A DNA stretch of 64,000 bases from Bog-756 sp963812885 (GTDB taxonomy: Bacteria; Actinomycetota; Acidimicrobiia; Acidimicrobiales; RAAP-2): positions 124,001 through 188,000 of the forward strand of contig CAWEWZ010000012.1 in the NCBI GenBank assembly GCA_963812885.1. The letters run 5' to 3'. Position 1 is the stretch's first letter. Each line of letters starts with the position of its first letter. This document shows, piece by piece, positions 45,588 through 55,466 of this stretch. A model generated the notes under the pieces. That model was not told the origin of the DNA and searched no databases. It worked only from the letters and a program-made list of their open reading frames with translations. The translations under genes were made by a program, and so were the position numbers.

Positions 45588-46088
45588 TCAGATCGTGATC
45601 TTCCCCTGGTTCACGACGACGATGGTATAGGGCTTCACCGTCAGCTTGTAGACGCACACATTGGCCCTGATCGCCCCGTCGATCATGCCCTTGGTGGTGG
45701 TGCCGACCGGTCCCACCTTGCCTTGTTCGGTTACCAGCTCAACCTTGGAGTACTTCGCCTTGGCCGCACAAGTGTCCTTGTCCATCGTGCGTACGGAGTA
45801 CGTGTAGTTCTCGTGGGTCCTCTTCCCGTTCGACCAGGTGATCATCATGGTCGAGAGCACGGATGTCCCTCTGGCCGGAGACTTGCCGGCGTCGGCAGTT
45901 ATCGCTCCGTTGCCCGTGCAGCCCGACAGCGCTTGTTTGACTCCATTTCCCGACAGGTGGGTGCAGGTCACGGTGAGCGGGGCTGTCGCCCCCGAGGCGG
46001 TGCCACCTGCGGCGATCAACGTGCCGAGGGAGGCTGAGGCAGCGAGGGCGGCGCAGATCATGAGCCGAAGTGGAAGATGGTGAGCCAT
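45588..46088 (-). CDS. Secreted protein of unknown function
   Basis: 166 residues with a signal peptide (PLRLMICAALAASASLGTLI, cleavage near GGTASGA). Mature part is beta-rich with four to five cysteines (TCTHLSGNGVKQALSGCTGN; DTCAAKAKY; ANVCVYKLTV), likely disulphides. Stop precedes the next gene by about 46 bases. No family assigned. Confidence 0.7.
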   Translation of the reverse strand: MAHHLPLRLMICAALAASASLGTLIAAGGTASGATAPLTVTCTHLSGNGVKQALSGCTGNGAITADAGKSPARGTSVLSTMMITWSNGKRTHENYTYSVRTMDKDTCAAKAKYSKVELVTEQGKVGPVGTTTKGMIDGAIRANVCVYKLTVKPYTIVVVNQGKITI

Positions 46089-46244
46089 GATTTCTCCCCC
46101 CAGGAGCCGGTCGGTGCACTCCCCCCGACCGAACCTACGCGTCCGATGGACCGCTCACTGTATCCCGAAAAGTGACGATTTTCGGGTGAATGGCCGACAA
46201 CGCCGCGCTCGGTGGCCGAGCGGTCACTCTGCATCGGTTTCCGG

Positions 46245-46868
46245 CTATCCGACCGGTTTCCGCATGACGAACTGGGAGCCCAGGTTGGCCACGACCTCGA
46301 CCGATGCCGTGCCCACGAATTCGTCGACGGCCCGGCGCACACCGTCCTCCCACCAACCGGCGTGCCCGTAGTCGTCGCAGGCGAGGTACCCGCCGGGCCG
46401 GAGCTTGGGCAGGGCGGCGGCCAGATCATCGCGGACGAACTCGTAGAGATGGTTCCCGTCGATGTAGATCCAGTCCAATCCCGAATCCGGGAGTCGTCCG
46501 AGCGCCTCGGTGGAGGGGGCGCGGTCGATCACGACGGTACCCTCGGCGATCTCCCGCTCGAACCGGGCGGTGACGCTTTCGTAGATCGCGTCCATGTCGG
46601 CCTGCGAGCGGGCAGCCAGGCCGCCGTACCAGGCCAGCGGCTGGTTCTCCTCGAAGGCCCAGGGATCGATCAGGTGGAGGCACTGCGGGTTGGTATGGCG
46701 GAGGAGGGATGCCGAGAAGTCCCCCTTCCAGACGCCGACTTCGGCACAGACGGCCCGGGGCGTCAGCAGCTTGACCAGCCGCCGGCGCGGCTTCTCCAGA
46801 CCGCCGCGCAGGTAGGTGGCCGTCTTGGCCGGGAGATCGAACGGGAACGACGAGCGGGACGGAGCCAT
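46245..46868 (-). CDS. Class I SAM-dependent methyltransferase (Methyltransf_24-like)
   Basis: 207 residues. AVCAEVGVWKGDFSASLLR (motif I variant), HLIDPWAFEENQ, then LDWIYIDGNHLYEFVRDDLA with metal-type Asp/His and LRPGGYLACDDYGHAGWWED. The pattern matches glycan- or sugar-linked O-methyltransferases of this group. Substrate unknown. Confidence 0.85.
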   Translation of the reverse strand: MAPSRSSFPFDLPAKTATYLRGGLEKPRRRLVKLLTPRAVCAEVGVWKGDFSASLLRHTNPQCLHLIDPWAFEENQPLAWYGGLAARSQADMDAIYESVTARFEREIAEGTVVIDRAPSTEALGRLPDSGLDWIYIDGNHLYEFVRDDLAAALPKLRPGGYLACDDYGHAGWWEDGVRRAVDEFVGTASVEVVANLGSQFVMRKPVG

Positions 46869-46955
46869 CAGCCGGGCAGCCTATCGGTGCGCTTCGAATC
46901 CGGGCTTCCGGGGTGGACGGTGTTGGACGGTTCCGTCCCGAGCGGTCGAGTCGAC

Positions 46956-47177
46956 TCAGGCCTGGTGCGACTCGGCCTCGCATATGGCTCGCACGACCCG
47001 GACCAGCTGGCGGAACTCGGACCCGGTGAACCGGCACGGCACCTGGCAGTTCTTGTAGCAGCGCTGGCAGAGGTATCTGGTGCGGAGGAGCGCGGCGACC
47101 TGTTCCGATGCCCGCTCAGCGGAGTCTGCCTCCATGCGAATGGCATCGGCAGGTCGGTCTGGACACTTGATCGTCAC
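46956..47177 (-). CDS. Small Cys-rich hypothetical protein
   Basis: 73 residues with a Cys motif RYLCQRCYKNCQVPC that could hold a metal or disulphide, flanked by helices (ERASEQVAALLRT; FRQLVRVVRAICEAE). Start ATG 47177. No named family. Confidence 0.5.
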   Translation of the reverse strand: MTIKCPDRPADAIRMEADSAERASEQVAALLRTRYLCQRCYKNCQVPCRFTGSEFRQLVRVVRAICEAESHQA

Positions 47178-47311
47178 TTCGGCGCCGTGCGGCGCCGACC
47201 CCGGTCGGGCCGGGCCGAGAAGCGCGCGATGATCGGCCCGATGCGATCACGAGCGAGGACATCGTCCGGGCTGGCCCCTTCCCGGTGGGGACCCGCCGAG
47301 ATGCGCCAGCC

Positions 47312-47689
47312 ATGATCCTCGCCATCGCCGTGTCGGCCACGGTGGCGGGCTTGGCCATCGTCGCGCTGCTGGTTCGGTGGGCCCGCGCCGGTCGTCGGTC
47401 GGCCGGGCCCGGCCGGGACCCCGGACGGCGGGACCCCTCATCGGTCGCCCCGTTGAGGTCCCGACCGGCGGCCAGCAGCGATGTCTACGCTCCGGCATTC
47501 ATCGTCGAGCCGGGACAGTGCTTCCGGTTGTGTCGCGATCCGGTGACGGGCGGTGCACTCCCCTGCGACCGACAGGTGGAAGGAACAGGTGAATTCCTGG
47601 ATCACCGAGGCAACGTGATCGAGGTGGAGGCCTGCGCTGCGCACCGGGTCGACCTCCAGAATTGGCAGTTCAGGCAGATCGACAGCTGA
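47312..47689 (+). CDS. Single-pass membrane protein, unknown
   Basis: 125 residues from ATG 47312 (GTG 47285 also possible). N-terminal helix (ILAIAVSATVAGLAIVALLV), basic Pro/Arg linker, then a globular end with cysteines (EPGQCFRLCRDPVTGGALPC; VEACAAHRVDLQNWQ). Looks like an anchored cytoplasmic or surface domain. Not recognised. Confidence 0.5.
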   Translation: MILAIAVSATVAGLAIVALLVRWARAGRRSAGPGRDPGRRDPSSVAPLRSRPAASSDVYAPAFIVEPGQCFRLCRDPVTGGALPCDRQVEGTGEFLDHRGNVIEVEACAAHRVDLQNWQFRQIDS

Positions 47690-47862
47690 GGTGGGTGGCG
47701 ACGCATCCAACCTGGTGGGCCCGTATTGCCGGGAGAAGTCCTCGGCACGCTGTGGATCGACCCTGGCAAATGACCTCTTGAGGTCGAGAGAGCCAGCGAA
47801 CTAACCTTTCGGGGGGCCGAGACAGGGTGTCGGATCCGGTCTGACCTGGACGAAGGAGCTGT

Positions 47863-48813
47863 ATGGCACGAACCATCTGGAAAGGCTCACTCAACTTCGG
47901 ACTGGTCAACGTCCCCGTGGGGCTGTATCCGGCGACGCAGGACAAGGCCATCCATTTCAACCAGCTCGAAGAGGGTACGTCGGACAGGATCCGGTACAAG
48001 AAGGTAAACGAGCGGACCGGCAACGAAGTCGAGGCGGGCAGGATCGTCAAGGGCTTCGACCTCGGTGGTGGTGAATACGTGATCCTGACCGATGACGAGT
48101 TGGCGGCCGCCGAGCCGGAGCGTTCGAGGCTCATCGAGATCACCGACTTCGTCGACCTCGATGCGATCGACCCGGTCTACTACCGGTCGACCTACTATCT
48201 GGCTCCCGAGGGTGAGGCCGCCGGCAAGGCCTACGCATTGCTTCGCCAGGTGATGCGCGATTCGAACAAGGTGGCCATCGGCACGCTGGTGATGCGGAAC
48301 AAGGAGTACCCGGTGGCCATCCGCCCCGACGACGAGGTGCTCAAGCTGGAGACGATGTACTTCTCCGATGAGATCCGATCCCCGACCAAGGATCTTCCCG
48401 CCCTTCCCGACGCCGGTGAGGTGAACGAGCGGGAGGTCTCGATGGCCAAGCTGCTCCTCGAATCGATGGAGTCCGAGTGGGACCCCGAGCGCTATCACGA
48501 CACGCATCGCCAGAAGGTCGAGGAACTGGTCGAAGCCAAGAGGCAGGGAAACGAGATCGTCGTGGGTTCGGTGGAGGTCCCGACGACCAAGGTCGCCGAC
48601 CTCATGGACGTGCTCAGCGCCAGCATCGCTTCCGTCAAGGCCGATGGCGACCGCGCCGGGCGCTCGACCAACGGTCCGAAGACCTCGGTCCCCAAGAAGC
48701 GCGCCGCGGCCAAGAAGGCGGCGCCGAGCCGGAAGAGGGCAGGAGCGAAGTCCCCCACCAGCATCACCGCCAAAGAGCGGCCCAAGGCGCCCAGCCGTCG
48801 CAAGGCGTCCTGA
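47863..48813 (+). CDS. ku: Ku homologue for non-homologous end joining
   Basis: 316 residues. N-terminus RTIWKGSLNFGLVNVPVGLY, core DPVYYRSTYYLAPEGEAAGK and EWDPERYHDTHRQKVEELVE identify bacterial Ku, which forms a homodimer ring on DNA ends and recruits LigD. The C-terminus (about 265-316) is a Lys/Arg/Ala/Pro extension that can bind DNA. RBS GACGAAGGAGCTGT. LigD is not in the window. Confidence 0.95.
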   Translation: MARTIWKGSLNFGLVNVPVGLYPATQDKAIHFNQLEEGTSDRIRYKKVNERTGNEVEAGRIVKGFDLGGGEYVILTDDELAAAEPERSRLIEITDFVDLDAIDPVYYRSTYYLAPEGEAAGKAYALLRQVMRDSNKVAIGTLVMRNKEYPVAIRPDDEVLKLETMYFSDEIRSPTKDLPALPDAGEVNEREVSMAKLLLESMESEWDPERYHDTHRQKVEELVEAKRQGNEIVVGSVEVPTTKVADLMDVLSASIASVKADGDRAGRSTNGPKTSVPKKRAAAKKAAPSRKRAGAKSPTSITAKERPKAPSRRKAS

Positions 48814-48976
48814 GGCGGAGGCCCGGGGCCCGAGCATCGGAGCCCATTCCCCCTCTGATTCCCGACATTCTCACACTGAGTGCCGGGTCTCACACGGCGT
48901 GTCAAGAATCCTGGATGTCGCAATTGACGGGGCCTGACGGGCGCCCCAAGATGCGTCGTAGATCGAAGGAGACCCC

Positions 48977-49312
48977 GTGCCCGTCACCCAATTCGCTGTT
49001 CTCTCCGCGGACCGATTCGAGGCGTTGCTCCGCAACTCCGAGTTCCTCATCGAAGAGGTGGTCCTGGGCGACATGGACGCTTCGGAAGCTGTGTCCACCT
49101 TGATCGTGGAGATGTCCTTCCTCCTGCCGGAGGATCAGGCTTCCCGTCTCCGGTCAGTTCTCATCAGCGGCCAGAAGGCCGCCGCCGAGCTGAGGCTGTC
49201 GAACGAGCTCGATGAGATCGAGCTCGGTGTCGCGCTGGTGCAGGGAACGGTCGAAGAGTCCTATCGCCGCCGCCGCCGTCTCGATCCGCCTACCCGGGGC
49301 GGTCAGTTGTAA
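48977..49312 (+). CDS. Small hypothetical protein downstream of ku
   Basis: 111 residues from GTG 48977 behind ATCGAAGGAGACCCC. Entirely helical and acidic (EALLRNSEFLIEEVVLGDMD; LSNELDEIELGVALVQGTVE), no membrane part. Not recognised. Precedes the surface island by only a few bases (convergent with the YfhO-like gene). Confidence 0.6.
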   Translation: MPVTQFAVLSADRFEALLRNSEFLIEEVVLGDMDASEAVSTLIVEMSFLLPEDQASRLRSVLISGQKAAAELRLSNELDEIELGVALVQGTVEESYRRRRRLDPPTRGGQL

Positions 49313-51667
49313 CCGGCAGGAACTCATCCTTGTCCTCGTCCTGCACAGACGACACCTTCCGTGTCCGTCGATGGTGTCCGAGGGCGAGTGCGAGGACAAG
49401 AGCGACGACGGTCACCATGGCCACCACGATGCCGGCGGTGAATGTGTCCGGCCAGTATTGCAGTTCGATCGTGTGGTGCCCCGGAGGGATACGAGCCTGA
49501 AGCATCACCCCCGCGAATCGGATCAGCTGGAGCGGCTTGCCGTCGATCGTGGCATGCCACCCGGGAACGTCCACCAACCGCAGCCGGAGAATCTGCGGGG
49601 TGGTCCCGTTCGGTCTGAACCTGCCACACCCTTGGATTGGTGTGGCCGACAGGCACCGATGTGCCTCCGGCGCGCTCGGATGGGAGTCCACCGGGGGATG
49701 GTGCGGGGACGAGTGTTGCTTCTCCTGCGTCGGGAACTCGATAGAGGTCCTCACCCCCGATTTCCTTGACGAAGATCGCGCCCTCTGGGCCCTGGAGCGC
49801 CGTGGAGCTCGAGGATGAAGGACGCGCCATAGAGACGGGCCAACGCCGCCGAGGTCACAGCCGGGCAGTAGCGGGAGGTTCCGGGATAGCCGCCCTGCCG
49901 GCCGGTGGTGGACAGCCATGCCTCGTAGTAGGAACGAGGGAGCATCGGGTCGTACGCGGCCAGTTCGTGTACGCCGAAGACGACGTTCACGTTGGCAGGA
50001 ATTCCGAGCGAGTGGTGCGATCGGCACGCACGGGCACCGAGGCCGACGAGTGGAGCGTCCGACGGTTTGCTCGAGCTGCCGCTCCGCTGGGGTGGGACGG
50101 AACGGCTTCGTAATCGACGACCACTGCGTCGTTCCCGCGACGATCTGGAACGAGGCTTGGAATGCAAAGAGCAGTACCCCTGCCCACAGTCCCGCACTCG
50201 AGAAGCACCCGACGTCCCGATTGCGGGCCTGACCCTCCGGCCAACCTGACGCTTCTCCTTCGTACCGCCTCGAGGACGCCGATCAGAACCAACCCCAGCA
50301 GTGCCCCTCCACCGGCCCAGAGGAGGCTCTGTCTTCGGATTGAGTCTCCACGGGGATGGGTGAGCCACACAAGCAACACCCCGACTGCGGTCGCCGAAAA
50401 GAGGATGCCCGCCAGTCGGAGCAGGGCGCGTTTTCGGGACCAGCGGATCAGCACGTCCATACCCACACCGGCGAGTACGGCCAATCCGAACTCGATGAAG
50501 CTCATTGAGCGCGCCCACCGCACGGCTCCAATGAAAGGGCTGGCATAGAGCACGGAGTCGACAGGTCGGACGAAGCACAAGACCACTGCCGCGGCAACTA
50601 CCCCGCCGACGGCGATCACCTCCGGGCGCCGCCGGTAGCGTAGAAAACCCACCACCGCCAGAACGACGGCGACCGTTCCGATGTAGCTGCGTTGCCAGCC
50701 AACTGGCGATCCGTTGAGTCCCGGGATCATGATCGGTACGAGCTGACTCACCGGGAGGGTCTTCTTCGAGGAGAACGCTCCACCACCGATGTCACGACTG
50801 GATGCGGATAACAGCTGAACGCCGGGCAGAAGGAGCGGCGCACTCGAGTGCGAGCCCGGCCAGTGCGGCCAGCGCCAGATCAGCGAGCCGATGGAACCGC
50901 ATTCTGATCCCGGCACCGGGTGGAAAGCCAACTACCGCCAAGATGATCACGAAGACGGCGAGGACGAACGCGAGGAGGACGAGCGTGTCCGGCTGTCCCG
51001 CGTACACCGCACACGCGAGCACTAGACTGAAGAAGGCGATGGATCGAGCCCGATTCCGCCCGCGCAGGACGAGAATGGTGGCGGCAAGGATCCAGCCCGA
51101 CCAAGACACCACGGACGACACCGGCCAACCCAACCATCCGATGAAGGAGCCGCTGAGTTCGAAGACGGTGGCAGCGAAGGCACAGGACAGCACGCTGAGT
51201 CTGAGGACTCGGCTCAGGAGATAGACACCGGTGCCACCGATGACCAGGGTGGCAAGAACCTGCACCGTGTACGCAAGGCGGATCGGGAACAGGTAGCCCA
51301 ACAGCGCGGGAAGGCTGAACGCAACGGACTGCCAGTTGAACGCAAGGGGGGTACCCAGGGCGTTGTAAGGGTTCCAAAGTGGGAGCTGTCCATGATGGAC
51401 CTGACTCCACGCCAGCGACGTCCACGGGATCATCTGGGTGACGAGGTCGGCGCCGAAGGGATTGCGGACGCCGATCGCGTGCTGACGAGCCAACCCCAAC
51501 CGGTAGATCAGTCCGTACGGTCCAAGGGACGCACCGTGGAGGAGCGCAGGGAGCAAGACGGCCACAGCGGCAGTCACAACCCATGCCAGGCCCAGCAAGT
51601 CCAGCCACCACGGCGTGGAACCCCGGCGCCCTCCACCCCCAGGATCCGACGCATCAGAGCCGATCAT
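49290..51667 (-). pseudogene. YfhO-type multi-pass membrane glycosyltransferase-like protein, broken by several frameshifts
   Basis: Repaired length about 790 residues from ATG 51667. N-terminal part (WLDLLGLAWVVTAAVAVLLP ... QLPLWNPYNALGTPLAFNWQ) and helices up to about 50850; the next frame has GGGAFSSKKTLPVSQLVPIM and more helices; then fragments FGVHELAAYDPMLPRSYYEA and the end VPGWHATIDGKPLQLIRFAG / PPGHHTIELQYWPDTFTAG, the YfhO C-terminal signature. At least four shifts (near 50840, two in 50020-50210, and 49740-49830). YfhO proteins glycosylate or modify surface polymers. Could be true decay or poor local consensus. Confidence 0.75.
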
Positions 51668-51904
51668 GCGCCCACCCATCTGGCTATGGACTCTAGACGG
51701 TCGGAGGGTCGGCCACCGGTTGGGGATGCCGCTCCCCGTCCGAGCGCCGAACAATGCCCGAGACGATTACTCGGACTGGACATCCATCTGCTGCCTGTGA
51801 CCTGCAGCACGGGGCCGATTGTCCCGTCAGCGCACCCAACTCCACCGCTCCCCGATCACATCGCCAGCGACCGGCGACGTGCCCCCTCTTGCTTGAAGTG
51901 TCAG

Positions 51905-54900
51905 CTATACCGCGGGGAAGCCGGGAACCGTCCAGCACTGAACCGTGCCGTCATTGCCGGTCACGAACACTTCACCATTCACCACCGTGGGTGACGAGGA
52001 CAGCGTCGTGGCCAAGCTTGTGTTCCACGCATTGGGGTCGCCGGAGCTGGGTCTCGCGCCCCTCACGCCGCCGTTGGACAATTCTGAGGCAAGAAAGTTG
52101 ACTGTCCCTGCAGTTCCGACAATGGTCCCGGACTCGTGGATCGATTGAAGCACCTTTCCGGTGGCGTCGCTCAGAAGGCGGAGCGACGTCTTGGCCGCCA
52201 CGATCACATCCACCCCCTGGAATGTGACCGGCACTGTCACCGGGCCTCCGGTGGCATACTTCCAGCGAAGTGTTCCGTTACCCTCGTGCAACGCGTACAC
52301 ATTCCCATTGCTCGAACCGACGTAGACGGTGTTGGCGGCGATGGTCGGATTGGCAGTGATCGTCCCTCCCGCGGTGTACTCCCATTGGAGCTTCCCGGTG
52401 GTCATGGCGAAAGCCCGGACGACGCCGGTACCGTCACCTACGATCACGAGCCCCCTGACGGCATCGACCGCTGGAGAGCCCTTCACCTTGCCGGCGGCTT
52501 TTTCGGTCCAGAGGACCTTGCCGGTCGACGACTGCAGGGCGTAGACGTCACCATTGTCCGCACCGAGGAAGATCTCGGCGCCCGAAGCCGACGGGGACGA
52601 TTCGATGGCGTCGCCCAGCAGCGTTGTCCAGACAAGCTTGCCGGTGGTCGAGTTGAGGGCATAGATGCGCTGGTTGACTGACCCGACGATGACCAGGTTC
52701 CCGACCACCGCCGGGGTGGTGTCGATCTTCGCCGTGCCTGACACATCCGTCGACCATTTCTGCAGGCCGGTCATGACGTTGATGGCGTCGACCATTCCGT
52801 GGGCGTCGCCGAGGTAGACGACACCGTCCACCAAGTCGACGGACCCGGCGACCGCCGATCCGGCGTTGAAGCTCCATGCCGGGATCGAGATAGTTGGGCG
52901 GGAAGAGGCCCAGATGGTGGTTGAGGGCCTGATCATTGAGCTCGCTGCCCGTGTGGGCCGCCCCACCGCGGTACTGGCTCCAGGAGTTGGTCACATACAG
53001 CGTGGCACTCGTCGCCGGCTTGTGATTGATCTTGCCGCTGGCCACCAGGGTCTGGGGTCCGAAGTTGTCTGTGGCCGGCACCTCGAACGCCTTGTCGGCA
53101 AGGATGCCCGTGGCGGTGGAGGTGGCCGAGCCCACCGTGATCCCGTTCAGGGCAAAGTTCACTCCTTCGCTGTGGCCGAAACCGTGGCCGCTCACGTGGA
53201 AGGTGCCGTCCATCGCCACCCATGGGCTTGACAGGGTGATCACCGGCGCGGAGGAACTGGGTCGGATCGTGAACGAGGACCGAGAGGTCGTGGGTTGGGA
53301 CTGCTCGGGCGAGATGTCGGCCACACCGTCACTGTCCACGGCGCTGGCGAACACCTCGAGTCCAATCCCGGCATGGGTGGTGGGTACCGTCATCGACCAG
53401 CTCGTGCTGGACTGTCCTGGCGTGGCGAGCGTGGTGCTGTTGGGATAGGGCTCCTGGACCCATGCCCCGCTGACCGAGTCCCACCACAGCCCCGCCGCGC
53501 CGTTCTCCTGTACGGCCACGTCGACCGCTCCGATGGTCGTGGCTGAGGTCGCCGTCCCCGAGATGGTGAGTGGACCGTTGGGGTTGGGGATGGTCGACGA
53601 CGGCGCCGGCGAGGTCACCGACGTGGTCGGAGCGGGCGGATTGCCTCCGCCGGGCGCGAAGTCGTAGACGAACCCGTCGGCCCCGGCAAGGAGGAGGTTC
53701 CCGTCCGTTTCGGCCACACTTGCCGACAGATAGGTCCCCGTCTGGTAGCCGTAGAGCTGGACCCCTGTGGCCATCGACAGCACACGGAACGTGCCGTCCA
53801 GGTCTCCGAAGGCCACGATCTGGCTGTCCGCGGGTCCGACGATGGCCGGGGCCCCGTCGGTGAGGGTGCTCGAATCCCCAGATGACTGCCAGACCAGCGC
53901 CCCGGTGACTGCGTTGAGGTCGATCGCTCCGCCGCCATCGCCGAACACCAGATTGGTGCCTGACAGTGCGGCCGTCGATATGGAGGCCGACCCGAAGTCG
54001 TACTGCCAGATGAGCGCCCCGGTGGTGAGGTCAAGCGCGTAGGCGTCGCCGTACTTGGTGTGGGCGTAGGCCACCCCGTCGGTGAAGCCATTGACCCCGG
54101 GGGGGAAATCGTGACGCCGGCACCCACGTCGTAGCTGCCCGGCGGGGGGTTGTAGACGGCGTACCGCCAGACCAGCTTTCCGCTTACCGCATCGATAGCG
54201 TAGACGGCCGAGTCAGGGTCGGCGGTGCCGAACAGCACCAATGGCTCCCCGGTGGCATCCACCGCATAGCTGACGAAACTCCAGACGCCGCCGGTCCCGG
54301 CGCCAGGTTCGGGGTGAGATGAGAAGTCGACATCGCAGGTGGCCTCATCGATGGCGAGGACGGGCCCGTTCTGCGTACCGACGTCGTTGATTCCGATGTA
54401 CACGGTCGGCTTGCCGCCCGGAGGGGTGGCCATCGTGGGCGACGAATTGATCGAAGATATGAGCGGGGACGAGGCCGAGCACTCCACCGATCCAGTGGCC
54501 GAGTCCAGTTTGTAGATTCGGCCGCCGTGCTGCATTGCCACCCATAGGCTGTTCCCTTCGGCAAGCGGTGAGCTGACCATGGAACCACCCATGTTGACCG
54601 ACCACACCGGCAGGCCTGTCGCCTGGTTGTAGGCGGTAACCAATCCCGCTGTCGTGACGACATAGACCAGCGTCTGGCTCAGGGTGGAATTGTAAGCCAC
54701 GACCGGAGAGCTCAGGACCTCGGAGCCCGCGTTGGTCATCCAGTGCACGCCCAATGAGGCGGCATTCGAAGTGCTGAGAGAGGGGTCGGCCGACGCGCCG
54801 GTGAGCGACGAGTTCTGCCCCGGGAATGGCCATGAGTAGGTGGGCGGCGATACCGCTGGTGTGACCTGGCTCGCTTGGGCAGCGGCGGTTGCCGGGCTGA

Positions 54901-55033
54901 TCAGGGTGGCGACCGTCAGCGCCGATGCCACCGCGGTGACGCTCAGCCGGTGTACCGCAGTGGAACGACCCAACCTGCCGACCCGTCCCGCCGAACGCGA
55001 AACGGGGAAACGATTACGAATCTGAGAAATCAT
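51905..55033 (-). CDS. Giant exported protein: beta-propeller, Ig-like modules, second beta-propeller (copy 1, two frameshifts)
   Basis: About 1,042 residues when repaired, from ATG 55033. A basic N-terminus and hydrophobic stretch ending near SPATAAAQA form the signal. First PQQ/WD-type propeller (about 50-440) with Trp repeats (GLPVWSVNMGG, GKLVWRYA, GALIWQYD, GALVWQSS); Ig-like segment (APSSTIPNPNGPLTISGTAT, AVDVAVQENG); IPT/TIG-like segment (VAMDGTFHVSGHGFGHSEG); second propeller (LQKWSTDV, GKLVWTTL, GKVLWTE, GKLQWEY, GTLRWKY). Frame breaks: G7 at 54099-54105 (one missing) and GGG at 52881-52883 (one extra). No PQQ-enzyme residues seen, so it is probably a binding or display protein. Paralogue at 59416-62483. 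Confidence 0.85.
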
Positions 55034-55466
55034 GCTGCCCCCTTTTGACCGCCAACTGTGAAGCATAGTAAGGCTGGTGCCGGCCTGACGAATCCGGGTG
55101 CACGGGTTCGGGTCGGAAAGCAAAGAAGCCCCCAAGTGGCACTCGAAGGGAAGAGCCTCTCCCCCCTGTCTAAACGTGACCTCCTGCGAAACGTTACACG
55201 TGGGATCCCCAAAATTGACCAACGACCGGCCTGATGGGAGACAATTTCCCTTGAGCACGGTCGTTCACCAGTGCAGGTACCGAGGTCGCGATCCGGAGAA
55301 CCTCAAGCGCCCGAAGCGCCGCAGGCTCGTTCGGCCGGCAACCTGCCCTGAGCGCGTCGGTATGACAAGAACTACGATCGGTGGACTTCTTTGACCGATG
55401 GCCTTGGTCGATCTCTCGACGGATAGAACTGGTACCGTGCCCGACACCGAAATGAAGGGGCAGCCG
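55034..55466. other. Divergent promoter region between the propeller and GT-C genes
   Basis: About 430 bases, AT-richer than the window in general, no credible gene. It contains taaacgtga (55174) also seen upstream of the arylsulfotransferase gene (59312), perhaps a shared regulatory word; weak. Confidence 0.4.

Noticed and set aside
51905..55033. PQQ-dependent dehydrogenase
   Set aside because: Propeller Trp motifs are present but the paired cysteines and catalytic Asp of quinoprotein dehydrogenases were not recognised, and two propellers per chain do not fit.
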